Positions 1 to 11,274 of a DNA stretch of 64,000 nt are shown piece after piece. The DNA is taken from positions 1,803,001 to 1,867,000 of the forward strand of contig JAMYGW020000006.1 in assembly GCA_025617375.2 (NCBI GenBank), in the 5' to 3' direction. Made by a program: the position numbers and the translations under genes. The DNA is from Acarospora socialis (taxonomy: Eukaryota > Ascomycota > Lecanoromycetes > Acarosporales > Acarosporaceae). Numbering within the stretch: the stretch's first letter is position 1; each line of letters opens with the position of its first letter. Under the pieces are notes generated by a model that had not been told where the DNA came from, did not search any database, and worked only from the letters and a program-made list of their open reading frames with translations.

Positions 1-1232
1 AGTTGAGCCGGAGAGGCTCGAACCGACGGACTCGATAGATCCTAGTTGAGTTTGGAACGGCACAGTCTGGCTTGAGCCTTGGGAACATACCTAGGTAGAC
101 AGGGCCACCTAGAGCCGATAATATCAGATGCAGCGATCTCATCCAATCCGAGCTGGTGATTCACGCATAACCGAAATTCGACGTCACAGAGAATCCTGAA
201 AGGAGAAGGTATCGGTGTAGGATGTTGGTGAGAATAAAGATACCCTGAGCCGTGGGTGACAAGCCACCCCGCCAGCCTTGTTGGACTTCCTATCATGTCA
301 AAGCAGCCTCGACTGCCAGAACCATTGCTAAGAGTATGTAAGGTATGTAAGTGAAACGAAAAGAGAGGCCTAAAACAAGAACAGAACAAAACAGAACGAA
401 GACAAAAACAAAATGACAGGAAAGGAATTCACCCCCGCAGATTGCTCCAGAAGAATGCAAACTGTCTATAGCAGCTAAGTTCATGATAAAGTCGAGTCTC
501 CCGCCATGATCACTCGACCATCTTGCCATTGAAAGGAAAGAAATGGTTAGAGCAGTATGGGAAGTTTGGGGCTGTGAGATGATGTGACTTCTGGCAACTA
601 AGGTAAATTTGCATCTTGACCGCTTACACTACTCTACCACCTCGCTTCTGCTGTAAGACACTCAGACGCCCAGAATTCATGTTTACAGCGACCTTATCCC
701 GGTCATATTCGAATGTCCTTCACGAAGGGTCTGAATGATCTCAATGATGAATTGTGATGTAGCATTACAGTGAGAACAAAATGAAAATAACTGTATCATA
801 GTATTGAGACCAGATACATACCATGTGCCACACAGCCTCAAGCCACGGTTTGCCAGCCTTGTCAGGAGATTTCGTGATACCTTAAGGTATCGGAGGCTCT
901 TGAGAGTGCCTTTTCCCAGGTATGCATGATTCTTACTGGATATGTATGAATGAACGGCAGCCTGCTGCAGTGTCCGCATTGAAGTCACGCCGCACCTTCG
1001 CCCCATTGGGTGGAGAAAGAACACCGCCCCCATCCCCGCCGAAACACTTTTTTACCTGCAACTGTGAAAATCAGGCGTCAATATCTATATGATTATCGTC
1101 TTTCTCGAGTTTCAATAATCATAATCAGAAGTCTACAGACAGTTCTTCATATAACATCATTACGATCACTCGATCACAGATACAATCACAACCGCAATCA
1201 CAATCCATATCACCATCTCACTTACATTCGCA
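1..1232. other. No recognisable gene
   Basis: Short open frames on both strands show no family resemblance and no splice structure. The last 150 bases before 1233 are A/C-rich and probably leader or promoter of the membrane-protein gene. Confidence 0.5.
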
Positions 1233-2354
1233 ATGTTGGACTTTCTTCCTTCACTTGACAAGCTTCAGCTCGACATTGTCGGCTTCCTCGCCATCTTAGG
1301 CGAGGGCTCGGTGTTGGTCAATGCTCAGGTCGCAACCCTCTCGAATTTCATCTATCTCCCGCGCTTACTGCCGGCTCCCCAAGCCCTCATCAGGCCGGCC
1401 CGACCAGATCGGCTCAGTCACGCAATCGGCAAGGCTGTCGGCGCTCACTCTGGGAACTACAACTCTCATGTCAACCACATTGCACACTTGCTGCACAACG
1501 GCGACAGTCTCCCTGCATACACGGTCCGATGCCTGAAGATCACCAAAGATGAGACCAAGCCGAATGTCACAGCACGCAAGACCGGGCCGTTGACAGGACT
1601 GGCCATCCTTGGCTGTGCCATGTCGGTTGTGCTCACCATCCTTTCTATCCTATATGATGATGGCCCGGCCCTGACATCAACCCTGCTCCTCTCGTTTTTG
1701 TCGACCGTCATCGGCTTCGGCGCAAAGTGGTCCTTGAAGCTTCCGGTCCGGAAGTCTAAGCGTCATGTACCAGACGGAGATGTTGTGATCAAGTACCCTC
1801 AGGCCGCCTTCCTCATCATCAAGTGCCACGAAGACGTCGCTCGAGAGCTCTACTGGGCGCCGGAAGCGTGCATCTACAATGTCGGCGTCCAGACATACCG
1901 GTTGATCTCCTTGTTCGGAACGCTTATGTTGATGTTCGGCGTCATCTTTCTGGCGAGCTCCACCCAGACACTGCAGATCTGCTTCGCCGCCTCTTACTTG
2001 GTGCTGAACGCCGCCTACTGGACCGTCGCCGCTCTACCACCGCAGTGGCACTGGGATCTCTCCGCCTACAAGGTCGAGCATGAGGAGTATCAGGACGGCG
2101 AGCTAAACGAATCCTTCACGGAAGCGTTGTGGAAATCGATCGCCATCACGCAGAGCATCTCGTGGGTCAAGGTCGCACAGGTCGCGCCTCAGACGGAAGC
2201 CTGGGGCAACTGGTTGAGGGAGGCGGAAGAGGTCGCGATACAGCACCCATGTCAAAAGTCCGAAAAGGAAAACGTCATGGTGTTCCCGGATTGGAATTGC
2301 CAGAAAGCACTGACCCATTATCTTAACCCCACCTCTCCGGCCTTGTTTGTCTGA
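1233..2354 (+). CDS. Multi-pass membrane protein of unknown function, 373 aa
   Basis: A single uninterrupted exon. The start is the first ATG after an A/C-rich leader. Four clear hydrophobic segments lie near residues 119-140, 146-164, 223-242 and 246-267, in two hairpins separated by a basic stretch (KSKRH near 174-178) and a soluble linker. The N-terminus (residues about 13-45) is weakly hydrophobic and could be an extra membrane-associated helix. The C-terminal third is hydrophilic with a conserved-looking Trp-rich patch (PPQWHWD, then WGNWL). The pattern resembles the lineage-specific integral membrane proteins common in Pezizomycotina, but I do not recognise a named family and propose no function. 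It runs tail to tail with the thioredoxin-fold gene downstream. Confidence 0.75.
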   Translation: MLDFLPSLDKLQLDIVGFLAILGEGSVLVNAQVATLSNFIYLPRLLPAPQALIRPARPDRLSHAIGKAVGAHSGNYNSHVNHIAHLLHNGDSLPAYTVRCLKITKDETKPNVTARKTGPLTGLAILGCAMSVVLTILSILYDDGPALTSTLLLSFLSTVIGFGAKWSLKLPVRKSKRHVPDGDVVIKYPQAAFLIIKCHEDVARELYWAPEACIYNVGVQTYRLISLFGTLMLMFGVIFLASSTQTLQICFAASYLVLNAAYWTVAALPPQWHWDLSAYKVEHEEYQDGELNESFTEALWKSIAITQSISWVKVAQVAPQTEAWGNWLREAEEVAIQHPCQKSEKENVMVFPDWNCQKALTHYLNPTSPALFV

Positions 2355-3160
2355 ACGGCGGGAACTGGACGTCGAGATGATGAGGTGCTGAGATGCTTTA
2401 GCTGCTGTCTTCTACCCTGGCCAGCTACTATACGCAATCAGCATTGAGATGGGGGCTTTTCTGGACTTGATGGGAGCTTTCCTTACTGTGACGACTCTCG
2501 TTATACTAAGGATGTTCTTTCTTTCTTTAGCTTTTGCTTTGCTTCCTTTTCCCATGTGGTCAGTCACGATGCGTAGAAGGTCAGTTGTACGAACGGTGGT
2601 TGGCGATTTGGGGTTGTGGGCGCTTCCTTTGCTGGACTTCACTCTTGCTCTTGACCTGTCGCTTGATCTTGTATTTGCTTAGTCTCCTAACATATACGGC
2701 TAGTTACGAGGTTTATGGATGTCTATCTTTACACTTTCTCATACCAATCATGAACAATTACTGATAAGTTGTGGTATGTATTTGACAGTTGACGCCTCAT
2801 TACATGCTGGATACAAATGCTACAAGATCTGATGATTTCATGCACAAGCATTTGCAGAGTAACCAGAACGCCACAGTTGCATGTAAAGTGATAGCCAAGC
2901 ATACCTGTAGGGGACATTCGCAGGGTGGGGTATCTGACGCGCAAGGTCACAAGGAAAGAGAGTAACCCCAGCCCCACGCTGCCTCCTCCACTACCCCAAA
3001 TCCTAAGACTCTTAATTCCGGGGCGCGGCATATATCACCCATCCACTCGTCATATACAAAAGCCATACCAACCGCGCGATACTCACAGCCACTACCTCAA
3101 CCCCTCCCTCCTTCCCTCCTCCACCCCACAACCTACCACTTCCTCCTCAGCCTCCCAACT
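2355..3160. other. Convergent intergenic stretch
   Basis: This is the 3' flank of two convergent genes. A 77-codon hydrophobic open frame at 2449-2682 is present but has no family resemblance and is most simply untranslated sequence. From about 2960 the plus strand becomes strongly C/T-rich. Confidence 0.4.
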
Positions 3161-4031
3161 CTACCGCCTCCTTCCCTCCGCTTTTCCCTCCTCCTCCTCC
3201 TCCTCCTCCTCCTCCTCCTTCTCCTTCTCCAACCCCAACAACCCCCTCAACACCGGAATCTCCGCATGATCCCTCGTATTCCTCATCCTTCGACACCACC
3301 TGACCTCCCCATCCACAAACCAAAACTCCCCCCCAACCTGCTTGAAATCCCCGCCCTTCAGCGCCCCCCTTCCGCTCATCACGCCCTGAACCAAGCTCTT
3401 GACCACAACCGTCAGCAGAGACGTCTTGATGTAGTCCGGGCGATGTGGACCCAGCTCCAGCGTGCGCGTCATGCCGAGCGCGTCGTACAGCGCGCGCGTC
3501 GGGTCCGCGTAGATGGGGAAGCGGCAGGACGTGGCGGCCGCGTACATGGGGATGAGGGAGGGGTCGCCGCAGCCGATGATGGTGAGGGTCGGGGGTGGGG
3601 TGCCCGGGGAGGATTGGGACTGCAAGGATTCGGGCGTGATGGAGGTGGCGAGGGTGCGGATGTATTCTTGGCAGTTCTGGTGGGGGACCGTTAGGTTTGG
3701 TTTGGTTTGGGGTGAGCAAGAGTGGGTTGGGGTGGGGTGGGAAACGTACACCACAGAAGAAATGCCGGATGAAGATCACGAGGGCTTTTTGGGGGCGGTC
3801 TTGGGCGGAGGTGTAGAGGGTCTTGAAGGGGTGGGAGGTGCCGGAAGCGTCGAGGATGGGGAGGTCGGCGATGCGGGCGATGTCGGCTGGCGAGGGCTTT
3901 TCAGCGGACACGGCGATGTCGCCGCCACAGATGCCGTTTGTGTTGGAGGACGAGTTTGGTTTGGCGAGGCTGTCTACTGATGTGTGGTGGCCATCGTCGG
4001 CGTCGTCTGAGTTGTGTGTTTGTTGAGCCAT
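3161..4031 (-). CDS. PRXL2/AhpC-TSA-like thioredoxin-fold protein, 265 aa
   Basis: Two exons on the minus strand: 4031-3750 and 3676-3161, with a 73-bp intron (GTACGT...CACCAG). The join restores the family's active-site region HFFCGNCQEYI, giving a CxxC pair at residues 93 and 96. This is typical of the AhpC/TSA antioxidant family related to PRXL2 (FAM213), which is thought to act in thiol redox homeostasis; a peroxide substrate is not shown. Residues 1-45 are polar and low in complexity. The thioredoxin-like core spans about 50-245. The last 25 residues are dominated by a Glu run encoded by a GAG microsatellite, then a basic end. Reading through the intron gives a longer but meaningless Pro/His-rich frame, which supports splicing. 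Confidence 0.82.
3187..3232. repeat. CTC/GAG trinucleotide microsatellite
   Basis: About eleven uninterrupted CTC units on the plus strand, followed by degenerate CTT/CTC units. It lies inside the last exon of the PRXL2-like gene and encodes its poly-Glu tail, so length variants would stay in frame. Confidence 0.9.
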
Positions 4032-4919
4032 CGTGAGGTTCCTCAGCTTTGGAGTGTGAGTGGATCCAAGAAATAGAAATCAACGACGGAAGCGTGTGCC
4101 CGTACATATGCTTCTTCTCTACGGCGTGGAAGAATACGTTGTAACAGGCCCGCTGCAGGTATTTACATGAAACGAAGAGGTACAGTCGCCTGACTGCTTT
4201 GATCTACGGAGCCGTAACACAAGGGACTTATCGATACCTTACGAGTACTGGTAGGGCCGGTAACAAATGCAAGTGCCCAAATCCCGTCACTCAGATGGGT
4301 TTACGGCAGTACTCGGCTTCGCTTACATGGCGAATAAATTGCGCCAGGCTTCCTCTTTCGGGACTTAGGCTGTGGATGATCGACCAAATTCGATCACGTT
4401 CGCTGCGTAATCGGGTTGGTGGCGGTATGCATCATCATCGACGATAAGCGAATATGACGAATAGGGTAAATGCATATGGAGTCTTGGTACAAAAGTAATG
4501 TTAGTTATAGATTGAACACCACCATAGTCATCGGTCTGAGCAGACTTTTCAATATATCTCACATGGATTACTACATCAGGCAATAGCTGTGTGCGGAATG
4601 CAGTCACAGCGGTCGATAGCAGACTGGAACATGTGGGACAGCGAGCAATAGTTATGGGGGGGCGATTCATAAAGTCAAAGGCATGGATTTCAGGCTTCAT
4701 CTATAGATGACATGCACACAGTGCATTACAACTCATTAGCAACAACATCAACTTCCATCACTTTTATATGTATAATATGCGTATCTAAGCTACAGTCCTG
4801 CCTACGAGTACTCAGAGACCTCAGAATAACACAGCCCACCCTCCTCACCACTTCGCCTACATAATGTTCCCAGGTGTCAGCTTAACCTTGACCGAATCCA
4901 GCTGCTGATCATTTGGACC
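4032..4919. other. No recognisable gene
   Basis: Promoter side of the PRXL2-like gene. Open frames here are short and unrelated to known families. Confidence 0.4.
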
Positions 4920-4921
4920 TA

Positions 4922-5099
4922 ACCGTCGTCTAGGATTAAACGAGAATGACGGATGAGCGAGAAGCTAACTCAATCAGGCAGTTTTCAAGATCACATCAGC
5001 TCAAACTGTAGCACGGGCCAACTTAAAATGACCTTGAAAGCTGCCTGATATAGTTAGCTTCTCGCTCACCCGTCATTCTCGTTTAATCCTAGACGACGT
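4922..5099. mobile_element. 178-bp foldback/MITE-like inverted repeat with TA duplication
   Basis: Two arms of about 70 bp, 4922-4992 and 5029-5099, are near-perfect reverse complements. They differ by one indel near the outer end and a few substitutions, and are separated by about 36 bases. The ends read ACCGTCGTCTAGG and, on the other strand, ACGTCGTCTAGG. Each side is flanked by TA (4920-4921 and 5100-5101), the target duplication used by Tc1/mariner-type transposases. There is no coding capacity. A non-autonomous MITE is the best reading; a simple hairpin of other origin is possible. The arms do not match the ends of the 43-kb transposon. Confidence 0.65.
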
Positions 5100-5101
5100 T
5101 A

Positions 5102-5800
5102 ATGCCTAGGTAGGTAGGTACTTCCACAACAGTGGCCGCCTGCAAAGTTGCCGGAGTCCTAGTGTTATTGATTATTTCGCCCATTGTCGGTGGTAAAGGT
5201 CTCAAAATGGTCTTGGCCACAAGGATTTGTAGACGGCAAAACTGTACAAGTGAAACTCTGCCTTTACTGTACTCGTAGGTATGTTGTTAAGGAAGCTTAG
5301 GAGGCTGCTGCCATTGTGTCATCGTAGACGCTGTCCAATTTGATCCTACGGATTCGAGGGATCCGGGGAATCGCACACAATGGGCCATCCCAGTATACCT
5401 AAAATCATGGCTAATGTTTCAGCGGCTTCGTATATATGCACGAAATGGTGAGCAGGTTCGTGCACCAACCCAAGAACAATAGGTAGTTCTAACAATCAGA
5501 GGGCCTCCAATCTCAATCACATCAGCAACACAACAGCTTCGATCCCTTTGCGAAGTGAAATACTGACTATTATTGCGTACCTTAGAAACATATCTTAGCT
5601 AAGGGAACCGTCACTTGCCAGGATATTGTCGGATTTTACAGGAACAGCCAAGCTGTGCTTTGTATTATATCACATGTTGGTGGTCGATGCAGCGGTTCGG
5701 TAAAAGCAACAGGAAAGCCCTAAACAGTTCGTCGCCCACAAAGCTGGGCTGTTTCATCGAACGACGAGGTCTATGTCCTGAACTCACTTCCAATCATCAA
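5102..5800. other. No recognisable gene
   Basis: Nothing supportable beyond a GGTAGGTAGGTA motif at about 5107-5121. Confidence 0.4.
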
Positions 5801-5804
5801 CACA

Positions 5805-7330
5805 GGTTCGTTAATGCAGACAACAGTATCACCACAGCCATGGCAGACCCTGGACTCTGTACAACCCGAAAGACGCCAAGCCGGTACAGGAGCTCATAGG
5901 AGCCAGCGAAGCCGACGTGAATGCTGCCGTCGCTGCCGCAACTAAAGCCTTTAAAGCGGGCGAATGAGCCACGGCGACCGGTGCCCAGCGTGGGAGGTGT
6001 CTGAACACACTCGCAGACTTGATTGATGAGAACGCAGGCCTTGGCACACTTTGAGAGCTTGGCTTCCGGTCGTCCCGTGTTCATGGTGGCCGGAGATCTG
6101 CCCTTGTTGCAGATGTCTTTCGGTGTAATCACTATACAATCCACGTCGCCAGGGTTGTAGTCGTCTGACCAAGGCTTCATTGCGGCTGATTAAGCCGGGT
6201 GGGCCGAGAAATTCAGAGGCGACTCAAACCCACTAGACGATGGATTCTACAAGATTGCTGAGCAGAGGCCTCTTGGAGTGTGTGCCGTCGTAGCTGTGTT
6301 GAACGTATCTTTGCAATTCCTCGCCTGGAAGGCTGCGCCTGCGCTTGCGCTTGGGAACACAGTTATTGTAAAGCCTAGCGAGAAGTCGCCTCTACCTTAG
6401 GCACTCTTGCTTTGGCCTACTTGATACAAGCTGCCGGCTTCCCTGCAGGCGTCTTGAACATCGTCGTTGGTAAGGGATGAGCGAGACCTCTCCATCCCCC
6501 GATTAAGCCGATTAACGACCGACTAGTTGACGGCAGTGTGGGCCATGCTTTATCCAGTCACATGGGCATCCAAAAGATTTCCTTCACAGGCTTGCTCGTA
6601 AAGGGCAGAAAAGTCCAAGCAGCCGCCACCAAGTCCAACCTCAAACGCGTGACACTCGAGCTAGGCGGCAAAAGCCCGGCCATTGTCTTTGAGGATCGCG
6701 GATCTGGACAAGGCAATTCTGTGGTCAGTAAGAGGCATGACCGCCAACAGCGGGCAAATCTGTGCTGCCACCTCGCGCCTCTTCCTGCACGAAAGTATAG
6801 TTGATGTCTTCATTGCACGGCGGCAAGACGCGTCCAAATCCATTGCGGCTGCCCTGGGCGCGGATCCGCAAGAGCCGACGACACACGTACGGGCCACTGG
6901 TCAACAAAACGCAGTACGAACAGGTTCTCGAGTACATCTGCGAAGGGAAAAGGAGCGCGGAAATGATAACCGTAGATACGTAAACTGTGACCAAGGGCTC
7001 CTACGTTGCGCCGACCGTTTCGGAGTACACGGACCGCAAGTCGAGGATCTACAGGGAAGAGATCTTTGCCCTATGCTATGCGTCGAGACGTTCAAGACGG
7101 AAACGGAAGCCCTAGATATGGCAAACGGCACGGAATATGGTCTTGCTGGTATAATCTGCGCTTTCCGTGATGCTAGACTGGGACGTCCTGACTTTGCCCG
7201 CATCAGGCCCGCATCAAGCTCGATCTACACTTAGAACATGAGCCGGGCAATTTGCATCTGGCGCCAGGTGGATACTTTCCGACCGGTGGATCATCCAATC
7301 GGGGGCCATGAAGACGTCTTTCGTCTTTTC
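5805..7330 (+). pseudogene. Decayed aldehyde dehydrogenase (ALDH family)
   Basis: Family blocks occur in order on the plus strand but scattered over frames: an N-terminal LYNPKDAKPV block near 5855, DLIDENA near 6020, FYKIAEQRPLGV and a VIVKPSEKSPL block at about 6249-6395, AGFPAGVLNIVVG at about 6433-6472, [14 protein letters not shown] at about 6655-6695, the catalytic-Cys block [11 protein letters not shown] at about 6745-6775, YGPLVNKTQYEQVL near 6890, and YGLAGIICAF near 7137. Stops include a TGA in GGCGAATGA near 5965, and several frameshifts separate the blocks, for example after [14 protein letters not shown]. No single frame covers a third of an approximately 490-residue ALDH. It is therefore a dead copy; the subfamily looks like fungal NAD(P)-dependent betaine/retinal-type ALDHs, but that is a guess. 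Confidence 0.85.
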
Positions 7331-8326
7331 ACGAGGAGCAGTGGCTAGCTTCGTTATTAGGCTTCATTTTGCCATCCGTGTTTAGAGAGCAAGAAGAAGG
7401 ACGGGTGCCGAGTGGTGGGCTCAAAAGCAGCGGGTTTGGTCGGGAGCTGGGCGAATATGCACTGCGCCATTACGCCGAGCCCGACGGTTTGGATTGAGTG
7501 AGTCCGAACTGCCTGGATGAAGAGCTCCCACAATTTCAAGTTCACTGACACAAGGATTGTAATAGTATGGCTGCTTAGGTATGAGTTCAGGTGTTAGCTG
7601 AGAATTCCAGTATCTGGTTGTCGTAGTCACATCTGGGACAACGCTTGAGCCTAAACTGCCTAGACTCACTCCCAAACTAAATTCGCACCTGAGTTCACCC
7701 CAAATTCATCCCTGTTCTGAGTTCATATCCAGTTTCGGTTGATGTTTCACTGAATGCAGGTTTAAATACTGCCTAGACTCATGCCCTAAACCTCGGTTTT
7801 TTGGTGACGGTAGCTGGCAGGCATGAGGGTAGATACAACTGTATCATTGATTTCCGGGGCTATGATGGAGTAGACCTCGACGCGTTTGCAGTTTTTCATA
7901 CCCTTAAGTACGCAGATGCTAACCCCATATTATTGCATCCCATCTCTCTTCGATGTTTTGCCGTGCGTCGTATCACATACTTTTCCATTTCCGCAATTGC
8001 CAATGAGTGCCAACGAATCCGGAAGAGGGAATTTTATGTTGTATAGTCGTGCACCGAAGGCGCGGAACAGAAGCGCGCAACTGATTTCCCACAGAATTGA
8101 GTGAAGGTCTAACGGGATTGGCTCCGCCAGAAGGATCCGGCGGATACAGCAGTGGCGTTGCGCAGGAAGCGCCCAGACGTACAGACGGCGGTGCAGCGTC
8201 AAACGACGGCTAGAAGCTTATAGGTATGCACAGCTTCCATCGACAACCTCGAATCATATTTCCTTCCCCTCACAACACAGCTATCCTCAGAGCTCAACAC
8301 TCAAATCACGTCCACTCACCTTCGCC
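7331..8326. other. No recognisable gene
   Basis: Intergenic. A loose repetition of CTGAGTTCA and CTAGACTCA words occurs at about 7580-7795. I see no coding signal. Confidence 0.4.
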
Positions 8327-8913
8327 ATGGCCAGGTTCAACACCACATCCACTTTACATTCGTTGCAGCAAGGCTGACGAGCATTCAGCGCCGAGGAGCA
8401 GTTCATCTCGCTCAGCAAGCAAGGGGGTCCCGTCTCCGAAAGCGAAGTGGAGAGAATCTTCATGTCGCTGAAGGCCGTCAAGCCTTCGTTTCTCATCGGC
8501 GAATGGGATGGCGGAAGCCTCGATACGGGTCATCCGGGCCACAAGAGTCTGGCGGAGATGCGATGGGCGGGGAAGGACTTCCGGTCGGTCGACGATGGGG
8601 ATCCGATTGTTGTGTGGGACGATGCGGGGAAGCGGGTCTGGAATCCGGATTGGGGCCACTCGTCGGTGAGCAATAACTGCTCGTAGCTGCAGAGTCCGCC
8701 TGTGTCTCGACACTGACATGCTTGGGAAAACGACAGTTGCGAGAAATGGTCTTCCGCGGCGTGGCTTCTACGGCCATGATCTACGACGACAAGCCCATCT
8801 TTGACCACTTCCGCTACGTGAATGAAGATATGGTGCTCGGTGCGATGGACTGCCCGAAGGTCATGGGTGCTGATAGCACTTACTACTTTTTCCTGACGCG
8901 GCGCAAAGAATGA
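8327..8913 (+). pseudogene. GXWXG/DUF4334-domain protein gene with one in-frame TGA
   Basis: Two exons, 8327-8665 and 8737-8913, with a 71-bp intron (GTGAGC...CGACAG, phase 0). Together they encode 171 codons with one stop at codon 17. The body has the GXWXG-family motif (LIGEWDGGSLDTG, near residues 53-65) and the DUF4334-like C-terminal part (LREMVFRG...MIYDDKPIFDHF...MGADSTYYFFL). These small proteins are typically about 160-190 aa and of unknown function. The ATG at 8327 is in frame with the body, but TGA at 8375-8377 interrupts it; CGA (Arg) there would be a single C-to-T change. Translation could instead begin at ATG 8447 (MERIFMSL), giving about 131 aa and keeping both motifs. So it is either a freshly broken gene or an N-terminally shortened live one. 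Confidence 0.7.
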
Positions 8914-9059
8914 GATGAGGTCTCAAGTGTTCCGCACATGCAAGAGGAACTCGCTGTGGTCCCATAAGCATCGAATTCTCCGCACTCGCCTCGTCTACCG
9001 CCTCTACTATCACCTTAGGATCTGCTTGGCTTGATGCGTTGTTATCTTTCATTTCATGT

Positions 9060-9960
9060 GTGCAAGCGTTCTTATTGTTACCATACGAATGACAGGTCCC
9101 TTTAGTATTGTCGTTGTGACTATAACAAGCTTGAACGTTGCTCGAGTCCTACATGCCTTCATCATAGAGCTTAACGACGCGCCTAGCGAGCTGCTTGCCC
9201 TCTCAAATGAGGCTTGCGACCTGTAATTCGTGCTTGACTCGGTCCGAGAAGCTGTCAACGAAGCCGGCGAAGCAGGTACTGATGATCTTGCGAAAGCTAG
9301 GCCACTGCTCTTTCAAGCCAGAGTGAAATTAGACCGGCTGAACAGCCTGATCTAAGACTGGGAGAAGTCTCCCACGTCGAGGGAATCGTTCAGCGTTGCC
9401 AGACTTGACCGCCAGACTTGCCCGCCTCCTTGGATGAAAGAGAAGAACAAGAAGGCGTGGGAATCGCAAAAGCAGCTACGTGAAATCTGCAGCAGTTTGC
9501 CTGTCCTACTGGAGGCAAGCACTCTGTACGTCACGGTCGGCCTGCTACCGTCGGTCCTGTTCTTACGTGCTGTGTTCAATACAACTGATTGTTATATCAG
9601 GTCTCAGGCAACTCGGTTGTCTGTGGATATACAGGATCTATATCCTGAAAATCGACGTACCCAACACACGCAGTCAGAGCTTCTTGCAGAGAACCTCGAA
9701 TCGGCAGATAAGTCTGATCAGAGAGATCCGGCGCAAGTCGGAAGGAAGGCGTCGAGCTACTTCAGGACATCTACAGCTCCATGAGGGATTTAAAGGAACA
9801 ACGCCTCCAGGAAGCAGCCGAACCACACAGGACGCCAGCATCAAACTCAAGCTTATACCGAGGAGGTACCAAGCAGGTCCTCGAGCCCGAGCTAGTTCAA
9901 GCCTTCAGCACTGCCCAAGGATGGCTCACCAATAGCTGCACCTATTTCTAGGCAGGCGAG
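9060..9960 (+). pseudogene. Eroded fragment of a fungal STAND gene (N-terminal region)
   Basis: Frames broken by several stops show the pattern of the helical N-terminal region of fungal STAND/ankyrin proteins: VARVLHAFIIELNDAPSEL, then SNEACDL, then a block with LLFQARVKLDRLNSLI, a Trp/Lys/Arg-rich block (WMKEKNKKAWESQKQLR), then SLPVLLEAST. Such regions usually precede NACHT or patatin effector modules; no ATPase motif follows here, so only the front survives. In-frame stops occur after SNEACDL and after LDRLNSLI, with frame changes around them. The call rests on remembered pattern only. It lies about 8 kb from the intact STAND gene but does not resemble its N-terminus. Confidence 0.45.
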
Positions 9961-10340
9961 AGGATGCCGGCAAGACTGCCAATGTGCTTGCCGCACTCGA
10001 CATAATCTTCAAGCACTCCCTGTCCTAATGCATCGTCTGTCGCATCTTTCTAGGCTACAGGGGCTCCTCTAAAGTATCTACCAGCAGCAGTGTGATGTGG
10101 CCAGATGCCGTCAAAGGGGCACCGCATCAACCTAACTAACATACTATTTTCCTACATGGTTCGTGGACAAAGCTGTTTCCGCTACCGTCGTAAAGAGCAC
10201 ATTCACTACACCCATCAAGCGGTTTCCGAATTGATGGGATGTCACATCTCTCACTAAAAGTCAATACTTACAAAGGTTGCAAACTTCCCATATCCGTAAC
10301 CCTCGCAACGCCACCCACCCCTCCCATCTCACCAAACACC

Positions 10341-11274
10341 TCAAAATCCACCCCTCACCAACGCAACCAACATCCCCACCCCAGCCTTCACACCATCAAC
10401 AACCCTCACCCTCCCCTCCTCCTCCTCCCCAAGCACACCCCTCACCCCCTCCTTCACCACCTTCTCCATCCCCACCATCCCCGCACACCCCAAACACACA
10501 ACCTGCACATCCCCTCCACTCACCAACCTCCCCGCCGCCTCCCGCACCCGCCCCCACACCTCCTCTTCCGGCCTCTCATGCAACTCCACAGCCGACAGCC
10601 CCGTCGTCTGCACGCCCGCGAACCGCTCGCTCTCCCCGCCCAGCAGATGCCGCACCCCGCGACTCAACAGCTCTTCCCATGCTGCGCCCGTCGACACGAT
10701 TCCGAATTTGCCCCGTCTTCCCTTCCCTTCTCCGGTTGCACGCTCGTCACCCTCCTCGTCCTCCGTCTCCAACCCCGCGTCCGGTTCGGAGTCGAGCAGA
10801 AGCAGCGACGCGGCGACGCTCGCCTCGAAGATGCCGAGGACGGGCTTGCGCGTGCGCCGCTTGAGGGCCGCGACGAGCGGGTGGGTGCTGTAGCAGGCGA
10901 TGAGGAAGCCGTCGTGCGTGGCGAGGTGGGGGAGGAGGTGTGGGAGGGTGTGGGTGGTGCTGAGGTCGAGGTCGGCTTGGTTGTTGATGGATGGGGGGCC
11001 GGTTGGGGGGGTGAGGTAGGTGTAGGTTGTCTATGGGAGGGGTGGGTTGGTGCTGGTTGAGTGAGGGTGAGGGTGCGGGGAAGGGGTAGGGGAGGGGAGG
11101 GTGTAGTGGGGGAGAGAGGGGAGTCGGTAAGGGAGAAGGGAGAGGGGGAGGAGATGGAGGAGGAGGACGTACGTTGGGGTAAGCAAGGGATTGGATGAGG
11201 GGTTTGAGGGTCTCGGTCATGGAGGCGGTGCTGTTTGGGTTGACGATTAGGAGGGAGATGGTCGGAGGGGTCAT
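10341..11274 (-). CDS. Asp/Glu/hydantoin racemase family protein (DCG1-like), 263 aa
   Basis: Two exons: 11274-11173 and 11030-10341, with a 142-bp intron (GTACGT...CCATAG, phase 0). The N-terminus LLIVNPNSTASMT is the hallmark of the Asp/Glu racemase superfamily and of yeast Dcg1. The two catalytic-type cysteines are present: GFLIACYSTHP (Cys80) and VVCLGCAGM (about Cys216). Family members racemise hydantoins or allantoin-type compounds in nitrogen catabolism, and yeast DCG1 is nitrogen-regulated, so a nitrogen-use role is a reasonable inference. A Glu/Gly-rich acidic insert at about residues 121-140 is unusual but in frame. The locus is very GC-rich and has long open frames on other strands and phases that are shadows. 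Confidence 0.85.

Noticed and set aside
1-60. tRNA-like T-arm word (minus-strand GGTTCGAGCC) at the window edge
   Set aside because: The T-stem does not pair, and no matching 5' acceptor strand, D-arm or anticodon arm is present in the neighbouring sequence.
3266-3980. Plus-strand frames of 142 and 155 codons
   Set aside because: They are antisense shadows of the GC-rich PRXL2-like gene; they have biased Arg/Gly composition and no family resemblance.
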